Position numbers and translations under genes: made by a program. A model generated the notes under the pieces. It worked only from the letters and a program-made list of their open reading frames with translations. It ran no database searches and had not been told where the DNA came from. Positions 1 to 4,574 of a stretch of DNA of 7,213 bases are shown piece by piece (within the stretch, counting starts at the first letter, position 1; every line of letters begins with the position of its first letter). The DNA is from Sedimenticola sp. (GTDB lineage Bacteria > Pseudomonadota > Gammaproteobacteria > Chromatiales > Chromatiaceae). The stretch spans positions 1 to 7,213 of the forward strand of contig JAUXBK010000134.1 of the NCBI GenBank assembly GCA_030619405.1. The letters are read 5' to 3'.

Positions 1-495
1 GCGTCCCAGCAGATCCAGTTGGCGCCTGCGCACCTCTGGTGGCAGCTGGCTCTCCAGGCGCTCGACCTCCTCCCGGAAGGCATTGGCATCCTCGAACTTG
101 CGGTAGACAGAGGCAAAACGGACGTAGGCCACCTGATCCAGGCCGCGCAGCTCTTCCATCACCCATTCCCCGATCTGCCGGGAAGGGACTTCACGTTCCC
201 CCGTTGCCAGCAGCCGGTGGCGGATCCGGCCCAAGACATCATCCACCTGATCCGAGCTGACCGGACGCTTCTCCAGCGCCCGGGAGAGACCGGTAGCCAG
301 TTTACGCCCGTCGAAGGGCACCCGGCTGCCATCCTGTTTGACCACCCGGGGCAGGTTCAGCTCCGCCGTTTCATAGGTGGTGAAGCGCTCCTTGCAGACC
401 GCGCACGCGCGACGGCGACGCACCTGATCACCATCCCCGAACAAGCGGGAATCGATCACTTTGGTCTCCTGAGCCCCACAAAAAGGACAACGCAT
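1..495 (-). CDS. nrdR: Transcriptional repressor NrdR (3' end beyond window)
   Basis: NrdR represses ribonucleotide reductase operons; it senses ATP/dATP through an ATP-cone and binds NrdR boxes at nrd promoters. Read on the minus strand from ATG at 495, the frame stays open for 165 codons to the window edge. The N-terminus MRCPFCGAQETKVIDSR is a zinc ribbon with Cys3/Cys6 and Cys31/Cys34, followed by the RRRR basic patch (26-29) and ERFTTYE. The ATP-cone runs from about residue 49 (PRVVKQDG) to about 140, with LEKRPVSSDQV and VAYVRFASVYRKFED closely matching E. coli NrdR. E. coli NrdR has 149 residues; this one continues at least 16 further with a charged tail, and its stop is outside the window. 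It lies 396 bp downstream of glyA on the same strand, the usual gammaproteobacterial order, although the gap is long and filled with repeats. The assignment is secure; only the C-terminus is unseen. Confidence 0.96.
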   Translation of the reverse strand, partial: MRCPFCGAQETKVIDSRLFGDGDQVRRRRACAVCKERFTTYETAELNLPRVVKQDGSRVPFDGRKLATGLSRALEKRPVSSDQVDDVLGRIRHRLLATGEREVPSRQIGEWVMEELRGLDQVAYVRFASVYRKFEDANAFREEVERLESQLPPEVRRRQLDLLGR

Positions 496-503
496 TAAAA
501 CAG

Positions 504-531
504 GTCCTAGGTCCTAGGTCCTAGGTCCTAG
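504..531. repeat. Tandem heptamer array, four perfect copies of GTCCTAG
   Basis: Four uninterrupted copies of a 7-bp unit (GTCCTAG on plus, CTAGGAC on minus) place a CTAG at 507, 514, 521 and 528. Each junction forms the palindrome CCTAGG. The array begins 9 bp upstream of the nrdR start and is followed on the plus strand by an A-run. Such short perfect tandem repeats can change copy number by slippage. Its role is unknown. Confidence 0.9.
505..508 (-). promoter_or_regulatory. Probable ribosome binding site of nrdR inside the repeat array
   Basis: On the minus strand AGGA lies 9 nt before the nrdR ATG and belongs to the last CTAGGAC unit of the heptamer array. The same AGGA recurs every 7 nt further upstream. 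No other Shine-Dalgarno-like sequence is visible in the TGTTTTA stretch next to the start. The function is inferred from spacing. Confidence 0.5.
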
Positions 532-688
532 GAAAAAAAGCAGGAAAAAACATCTCGTGTGGAAACTTCGCAGCTTACTTGCAGGCGAATACCTTACGTA
601 GCTTCTCGTTCTTCAACAGGTAATCATATCCAAGGCTGGGAACTGTGCATACTGGTGAGGCTTTCCGGAAAAACCAAACAGCTCTTAT

Positions 689-702
689 TCCTAGATCCTA
701 GG
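689..702. repeat. Two-copy CTAG heptamer repeat
   Basis: TCCTAGA and TCCTAGG stand in tandem, with CTAG at 691 and 698, keeping the 7-nt step of the array near nrdR. It sits about midway in the glyA-nrdR gap, about 157 bp from the left array and about 160 bp from the right one. Its role is unknown. Confidence 0.75.
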
Positions 703-743
703 AGCCTGCCGGACTTGACCGTTTGAAGCAAAAATCACTTCCT

Positions 744-769
744 GGTGACACCGCTCCCGCAGTGTCACC
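744..769. other. Perfect 8-bp inverted repeat (hairpin), glyA-nrdR gap
   Basis: GGTGACAC (744-751) and GTGTCACC (762-769) are perfect reverse complements separated by 10 nt. The hairpin could form in the glyA-nrdR transcript or serve as a dyad protein site. In the glyA direction the nearest T-run comes about ten bases after the stem, so this is not a canonical intrinsic terminator. Confidence 0.6.
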
Positions 770-782
770 CATCTCCGGGCGC

Positions 783-822
783 CGTGACCCCACCGCCGCA
801 GCGCGGCTGCGGGTGCGTCACG
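783..822. other. Long interrupted GC-rich hairpin, glyA-nrdR gap
   Basis: Nested complementary segments are CGTGAC (783-788) with GTCACG (817-822), CAC (791-793) with GTG (813-815), and CCGCAG (796-801) with CTGCGG (807-812) around a 5-nt loop. Small bulges separate the three stems. No T-run follows on either strand. It could stabilise the glyA 3' end or be part of a dispersed palindromic repeat; nothing in the window decides between these. Confidence 0.55.
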
Positions 823-862
823 CCGCAGGAGCAGTATGACGAGGGTAAATGAGATGTTTTTC

Positions 863-885
863 CCTAGTACCTAGGACCTAGTACC
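863..885. repeat. Three-copy CTAG heptamer repeat just after glyA
   Basis: CCTAGTA, CCTAGGA and CCTAGTA follow one another, then CC, with CTAG at 864, 871 and 878, again exactly 7 nt apart. The repeat ends 7 bp from the glyA stop codon and so lies in the glyA 3' untranslated region. It is preceded on the plus strand by a T-run (857-861), giving a TTTTCCCTAGTA block that recurs at 2495-2506. Confidence 0.8.
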
Positions 886-891
886 TCTGTT

Positions 892-2145
892 TTAACCATA
901 GACGGGATGGCGCCTGCAGAACTTGAGGGCCTGGGCCTTCACCCGGTCGATGGTCTCCTGGCTGCCCCGGTCGTCGATGATGTCGCACATCCAGCCGGCC
1001 AGCTCACTGGCCTCCTGCTCACTGGCACCACGGGTGGTGAGTGCGGGGGTGCCGACCCGGATGCCGCTGGTAACGAAGGGAGACTGGGGATCGTTGGGGA
1101 CCGCGTTCTTGTTCACGGTGATATTGGCGGCACCCAGCCAGGCATCCACCACTTTCCCGGTAAGTCCCGCCTGGATGAAACTGACCAGGAACAGATGGTC
1201 GTCGCTACCGCCGGAGACCACGTCGTAGCCCCGGGCGATGAAGACCTGCGCCATGGCCCGCGCATTGCTGATCACCTGGGCCTGGTACGCCTTGAAACCG
1301 GGCTCCATCGCCTCCTTGAAAGCCACTGCCTTGGCGGCGATAACATGCATCAGGGGCCCGCCCTGGATACCTGGAAAGATCGCGGAGTTCAGTTTCTTCT
1401 CGATCTCTGGATTGCCTTTGGCCAGGATCAGACCGCCCCGTGGGCCGCGCAGGGTCTTGTGGGTGGTGGTGGTAGTGACATCTGCAATCTGCACCGGGCT
1501 GGGATAGAGCCCGGTCGCGACCAGCCCGGCCACATGGGCCATGTCCACGAACAGAAAGGCACCCACTTCATCGGAGATAGCCCTAAAACGCGCCCAGTCC
1601 ACCACCCGTGAGTAGGCAGAGAACCCCGCCACGATCATCTTCGGGTTGTGTTCCCGGGCGAGACGCTCCACCTGGGCGTAATCGATCTCACCCGTGTCCG
1701 GGTCCAGACCGTATTGCACCGCATGGTAGATCTTGCCGGAGAAATTGGGCTTGGCCCCATGGGTCAGATGCCCGCCATCGGCCAGACTCATACCCAGCAC
1801 CGTATCACCGGGCTGGCACAGCGCCATATAGACCGCCGCATTGGCCTGGGAGCCGGAGTGGGGCTGCACATTGGCATAATCGGCGCCGAACAACTCCCTT
1901 GCCCGATCTATCGCCAGCTGCTCCGCCCTGTCCACATATTCACAGCCGCCATAGTAGCGCTTGCCCGGGTATCCCTCTGCGTATTTGTTGGTCAATACCG
2001 AGCCCTGGGCCTGCATCACCCGAGGACTGGTATAGTTTTCCGAGGCGATCAGCTCGATGTGCTCCTCCTGCCGCCGTTCTTCAGCCTGAATCGTCGCCCA
2101 GAGTTCGTCGTCATAGCCACTGACTCGCATATCTTTGCTGAACAT
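892..2145 (-). CDS. glyA: Serine hydroxymethyltransferase
   Basis: This cytoplasmic PLP enzyme interconverts serine plus tetrahydrofolate with glycine plus 5,10-methylene-tetrahydrofolate, the main source of one-carbon units for purine, thymidylate and methionine synthesis. The 417 residues equal the length of E. coli GlyA, to which it aligns without apparent gaps. Landmarks are HIELIASENYTSPRVMQAQG (29-48), KYAEGYPGKRYYGGCEY (54-70), the SGSQAN loop (97-102), FVDMAHVAGLVA (199-210) and VTTTTTHKTLRGPRGG (223-238), where Lys230 is the PLP Schiff-base lysine. SPFVTSGIRVGTPA lies near the C-terminus, which ends in PVYG. The start has GGAG about 10 nt upstream, and the extent agrees with E. coli; an internal Met6 is less likely. 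The gene is divergent from a small secreted-protein gene, with 109 bp between the starts. No convincing promoter or glycine riboswitch is visible in that gap. The family is highly conserved, so the assignment is secure. Confidence 0.98.
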   Translation of the reverse strand: MFSKDMRVSGYDDELWATIQAEERRQEEHIELIASENYTSPRVMQAQGSVLTNKYAEGYPGKRYYGGCEYVDRAEQLAIDRARELFGADYANVQPHSGSQANAAVYMALCQPGDTVLGMSLADGGHLTHGAKPNFSGKIYHAVQYGLDPDTGEIDYAQVERLAREHNPKMIVAGFSAYSRVVDWARFRAISDEVGAFLFVDMAHVAGLVATGLYPSPVQIADVTTTTTHKTLRGPRGGLILAKGNPEIEKKLNSAIFPGIQGGPLMHVIAAKAVAFKEAMEPGFKAYQAQVISNARAMAQVFIARGYDVVSGGSDDHLFLVSFIQAGLTGKVVDAWLGAANITVNKNAVPNDPQSPFVTSGIRVGTPALTTRGASEQEASELAGWMCDIIDDRGSQETIDRVKAQALKFCRRHPVYG

Positions 2146-2254
2146 GAAACCTGCTCCACCGGGGAAAAGCGATTATTTTAACAGTCTTAAAAAAAAACGT
2201 CTGCCTGCCAATAACAATATCTATAGCCAATCCTCGAAAAACCCGGAAACACCC

Positions 2255-2452
2255 ATGACAAAACAGCTGTCCACCCACCTTTTCGCTCTGCTGCTCCTGC
2301 TCGCCGGTCTTGTACAACCGGGCTTCGCACAACCGATAGAGACCATGGGCGAGGGGGAATACGTACCCTCCCTGGTGGTCAGGATGCTGGACCGGATCCT
2401 GGTTCAGATGAACGAGATCACCGGCATGTACGCGGCAATGCCTGAGAAATAA
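2255..2452 (+). CDS. Small secreted protein of unknown function (65 aa)
   Basis: I do not recognise this protein. From ATG 2255 it starts MTKQLSTHLF, has a hydrophobic leucine-rich core (residues about 9-20) and a likely signal peptidase I site after GFA (about residue 25). Export would leave a mature peptide of about 40 residues, acidic near its start (ETMGEGEY) with an amphipathic stretch (VVRMLDRILVQMNEI). The frame is open further upstream to an ATG at 2135, but that start would overlap glyA and place the signal sequence 40 residues inside the protein. Codon choice is GC-rich at third positions, like the neighbouring genes, which supports real coding. The ribosome binding site is weak (GGAAA about 8 nt upstream). 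It is divergent from glyA and is followed by a CTAG-containing intergenic region. No partner is suggested by the context. Confidence 0.6.
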   Translation: MTKQLSTHLFALLLLLAGLVQPGFAQPIETMGEGEYVPSLVVRMLDRILVQMNEITGMYAAMPEK

Positions 2453-2460
2453 ATTCTCAT

Positions 2461-2503
2461 GGTTTTCCCTAATATTTCTACTAGTCAATCCGGGTTTTCC
2501 CTA
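2461..2503. repeat. Direct repeat GGTTTTCCCTA, two copies 32 bp apart
   Basis: The 11-bp sequence GGTTTTCCCTA occurs at 2461-2471 and 2493-2503. The second copy continues into CTAG and then TATAAT; between the copies is another CTAG (2481). The second copy extends to TTTTCCCTAGTA, identical to 858-869 after glyA. It could be a tandem regulator site upstream of the 63-aa gene or a degenerate relative of the heptamer arrays. Confidence 0.55.
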
Positions 2504-2510
2504 GTATAAT
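2482..2510 (+). promoter_or_regulatory. Candidate sigma70 promoter for the 63-aa gene
   Basis: A perfect TATAAT (2505-2510) is preceded, after 17 bp, by TAGTCA (2482-2487), which matches TTGACA at four of six positions. Transcription would start near 2517 and leave a leader of about 110 nt before ATG 2629. CCCTAG abuts the -10 box, so a protein binding the CTAG motif could affect this promoter. No transcript evidence exists here. Confidence 0.45.
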
Positions 2511-2628
2511 CTAATATAGTGATGTAGAGGGTTATGCTTGGGTCGTACTTAAAGAATCCTGGGTAACCGTCGATAAACACTAAGGAAGCTGTAGCATTTC
2601 AACACCCTGTACCTGGAACTTTGGAAAA

Positions 2629-2820
2629 ATGAATACCTCCTCCCTCGAAACCCGTTGCGTTACCTGCGAACATGAAGTGGTGCGCGGCGTCGCCTGCGAC
2701 TGGCAGCCGGAGTACTGCCCTCTCTCTCAACCGCATCACCTGGCCCCGCGGATTCACGGTATCGTCGGTGAGATGCTCGCCGTCCCCGGCGAGTACGACG
2801 CGATCAGAAGCGAGAACTGA
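2629..2820 (+). CDS. Small cysteine-containing protein of unknown function (63 aa)
   Basis: I do not recognise this protein. It begins MNTSSLETRC and carries Cys10-x2-Cys13, Cys23 and Cys30, with His15, His36, His37 and His43 nearby. This could bind a metal, but the spacing fits no zinc-ribbon family I can name. There is no signal peptide or membrane segment, so it is probably cytoplasmic. Third codon positions are mostly G or C and synonymous choices look like those of the neighbours, which favours real coding. The start is supported by GGAA motifs upstream, though their spacing is poor. A promoter candidate lies about 120 bp upstream. The last 17 bp overlap the 3' end of the convergent lipoprotein gene, so no room is left for a terminator between them. 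It could instead be a spurious frame, but composition argues against that. Confidence 0.55.
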   Translation: MNTSSLETRCVTCEHEVVRGVACDWQPEYCPLSQPHHLAPRIHGIVGEMLAVPGEYDAIRSEN

Positions 2821-4306
2821 GCGGTTCCATAAGGGACTCCAGCAGCCCGGGGTCGTCGAAATGGCGACGCCCGACGAAAGCGATGGCATGGGTACCCGGT
2901 TGCCGCATGGCGCCTGGGCTCGGCACGCCGAAAGGCCAGAGCAGGAACCGCTCCAGTCTCTCACTGCCAGAGACCAGTCCATCCGGACCGAACAGGCTGC
3001 GACTGCCCCCACCCGGCAGCGGCATAGAGAGCAGTTCCCGATAGTCGGTCAGGCGATAGCGGCGGACCACTGCGCTCGTGAACCCACCCGCCTCCGGGTA
3101 GACCCCCTGGAGATAGTGGGCACCCTCGTTGAGGCGTAATAACAGACGCCCGTCCCGCGCCAGCTCCGGCGCTGTTGCCGGCACCAGAACCGGCTCTTCA
3201 CCGGGTTGGTCTGGCAACACCTGATACCCCGGGCCGGGAAACAGCTGATAATAGCAGCCACAACCGTGGATGGTGTCGTAGGCCACGAGCCAGTCGTCCG
3301 CTGTCAGGGTAACCCGCCAGATCAAACCGTCGAACCGGCCGCTGTAGATGTCACCGGTGTCGCGTGCGGGAAACCAGAACAGATAGTTGAGCTGCAGCAG
3401 TACCGTCCCCTGAAATCGGGTGTAACTGAGGTAGCGGTACAGCATTGGCTGTGAGGTATCCACCACCAGCTTCCCGCCCTCCCGCCACTCCGGACGCCCG
3501 ATTCGATCATCGTCGCCCCGGGTATCCACCTCGATCACCGGGGCGAAACGGTCGAACAGCCCCTGCAGAACTGCCGGCTCCCGCCACGCGGACCCCAGCA
3601 GCCGCCGGTCTATCTCCATCGACTGGAGAGCGGGTGCGACCGTCCCGGGCCGGTAGCGTATCAGCCGGCCCTCGGTCGGCAACTGTTCCCGGGGGATGGA
3701 AAACGGCCGCCGCAGCCGCTCGTGCAGATCCTTGATTGCGGGACCTGCAAACAACAGAGCGACGGGGTAGACCCCAACCACCCGCTGCCAGGTGCGATAG
3801 TGATCCGGCACCCGGGCCGCATCCAGCAAGCCTTGATGCTGCCCCGGGTCCCGCAGCAGCGCCACAGTCATGGTCCGACTGCACCGTTCCAGCCGCTCTG
3901 TCACGTCACCGTCGCCTCGCCCCTTCAGCGGGTCGCGCCACAGCGGCGGGAGATTGGCGATCTCCACCCGGCGGGCCTGACGGTCCAGCCCGGCCAGCGC
4001 CTCTACCCAGGCCTGGTAACGCCCGGGATCACTCAGCCGGTCCGTGAAGGAGGCCAGAAAACGGTTCACCCGGAGGAAAGGGTACCCGGGCATGCGGGTG
4101 GCACCGGCATCGCCCGTACCCGCTTCTGCAACCGCTCGATCCAGCGCCTGATAGAACCCCTGACAGGTCGTCTCCTCTCCCGGCTGAAGAGAGTCACGGG
4201 GCGGTCCGGTGCCCGCACAACCTGCCATCAGCAGCACAATGGAAAACAGCAGCCCGGCACGGCGGGGACCAGCCATGATCAGTGCCTCATTACTCCACGC
4301 CTTCAT
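2804..4306 (-). CDS. Lipoprotein of unknown function (500 aa)
   Basis: I cannot place this protein in a named family. Its N-terminus has a lipoprotein signal: basic PRR, hydrophobic GLLFSIVLLMAG and the lipobox cysteine Cys30. Ala at position +2 suggests outer-membrane sorting under the E. coli Lol rule. A glycine/proline-rich linker follows, and there is no other membrane segment. The central part (about 256-362) looks most constrained: LYRYLSYTRFQG, LNYLFWFPAR (307-315), FDGLIWRVTL and YDTIHGCGCYYQLFP (343-357) with Cys349 and Cys351. I have an impression of similar unnamed gammaproteobacterial lipoproteins. Two starts are possible: ATG 4306 (G-run just upstream) and ATG 4276 (GAGG 8 nt upstream), which gives a more compact signal peptide. 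The longer form is listed. The gene is divergent from the Fur-controlled iron operon and converges with the 63-aa gene. A link to iron is only inference from position. Confidence 0.85.
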   Translation of the reverse strand: MKAWSNEALIMAGPRRAGLLFSIVLLMAGCAGTGPPRDSLQPGEETTCQGFYQALDRAVAEAGTGDAGATRMPGYPFLRVNRFLASFTDRLSDPGRYQAWVEALAGLDRQARRVEIANLPPLWRDPLKGRGDGDVTERLERCSRTMTVALLRDPGQHQGLLDAARVPDHYRTWQRVVGVYPVALLFAGPAIKDLHERLRRPFSIPREQLPTEGRLIRYRPGTVAPALQSMEIDRRLLGSAWREPAVLQGLFDRFAPVIEVDTRGDDDRIGRPEWREGGKLVVDTSQPMLYRYLSYTRFQGTVLLQLNYLFWFPARDTGDIYSGRFDGLIWRVTLTADDWLVAYDTIHGCGCYYQLFPGPGYQVLPDQPGEEPVLVPATAPELARDGRLLLRLNEGAHYLQGVYPEAGGFTSAVVRRYRLTDYRELLSMPLPGGGSRSLFGPDGLVSGSERLERFLLWPFGVPSPGAMRQPGTHAIAFVGRRHFDDPGLLESLMEPLSSRF

Positions 4307-4490
4307 AACCCCCCCTGGTTCGCCTATAACCTAGATCCTGCAAGCGCTCACACTCACAGAGACAAGCTCTTGATCCGTATAGCGATATTTACTCCCTTGG
4401 AAATCACAATAAGGATTCCACGCGGTCGCAAATTCGCTCTACGAATCAATATCTTGCACTCTGTAAGCACGATCATTTTCAGGATCCAGG

Positions 4491-4496
4491 TATAAT
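4491..4496 (+). promoter_or_regulatory. Perfect -10 box of the iron transporter operon
   Basis: TATAAT stands 78 bp upstream of the preferred start codon and 9 bp before the Fur box. The hexamer 17 bp upstream (CACGAT) is a poor -35 match and there is no TGn extension, so the promoter may need an activator or be modest in strength. Transcription would start near 4503. Confidence 0.6.
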
Positions 4497-4505
4497 CCAC
4501 TTGTT

Positions 4506-4524
4506 GATATTGCGAATCATTCTC
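4506..4524 (+). promoter_or_regulatory. Fur box (ferric uptake regulator operator)
   Basis: GATATTGCGAATCATTCTC matches the 19-bp Fur consensus GATAATGATAATCATTATC at 15 of 19 positions. It covers the expected transcription start just downstream of TATAAT, a position where Fur-Fe(2+) would block RNA polymerase. This fits iron-repressed expression of the ferric transporter genes that follow. Confidence 0.82.
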
Positions 4525-4563
4525 GTTACGATCCTGCACCATTGTAGTCTTATTTGGCATCCT

Positions 4564-4567
4564 GGAG
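4564..4567 (+). promoter_or_regulatory. Ribosome binding site deciding the binding-protein start
   Basis: GGAG ends 7 nt before ATG 4575. The same frame also has TTG 4554 and ATG 4569, but the motif lies inside the first reading and only one base before the second. ATG 4575 is therefore preferred. Confidence 0.7.
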
Positions 4568-4574
4568 AATGTTG

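Larger units (their letters stand above)
496..891. other. Long glyA-nrdR intergenic region without a recognised gene
   Basis: These 396 bp hold three CTAG heptamer arrays (504-531, 689-702, 863-885) and two inverted repeats (744-769, 783-822). A minus-strand frame of 40 codons without ATG lies at 575-697 and might be a gene remnant. No tRNA, convincing terminator or clear nrdR promoter was seen. The base composition of 541-690 is less GC-rich than the flanking genes. Confidence 0.6.
4307..4574. other. Divergent intergenic region, lipoprotein gene / iron operon
   Basis: These 268 bp separate two divergently transcribed genes and are visibly more AT-rich than the genes. They contain a degenerate CTAG heptamer (CCTAGATCCTG, 4330-4340), three related ATCA-containing half sites (4443-4453, 4470-4480, 4514-4524), a TATAAT box and the Fur box. 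No promoter toward the lipoprotein gene could be assigned with confidence. Confidence 0.6.

Noticed and set aside
19..498. Plus-strand frame of 159 codons at the left end
   Set aside because: It is the antisense of nrdR, whose zinc ribbon and ATP-cone are unmistakable on the minus strand.
504..531. CRISPR-like or direct-repeat array
   Set aside because: Units are only 7 bp with no spacers, so this is a tandem repeat and not a CRISPR array.
662..671. 10-bp palindrome TTTCCGGAAA
   Set aside because: Perfect but short, and not near a start codon or a repeat of itself, so chance is a sufficient explanation.
744..822. Rho-independent terminator of glyA
   Set aside because: The stems are strong, but no T-run directly follows either one in the glyA direction; the nearest T5 is about ten bases beyond the first stem.
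907..1611. Plus-strand frame of 234 codons, plus smaller ones through 2181
   Set aside because: All are antisense to glyA, which is complete and highly conserved.
2146..2254. Glycine riboswitch or defined promoters between glyA and the 65-aa gene
   Set aside because: The gap is 109 bp, with no visible riboswitch core. Candidate -10 boxes (TAAAAT toward glyA, TATCTA toward the small gene) lack matching -35 hexamers.
2111..2488. Minus-strand frame of 125 codons upstream of glyA
   Set aside because: It overlaps the glyA start and runs antisense to the small signal-peptide gene, whose codon pattern is more convincing. It has no recognisable feature.
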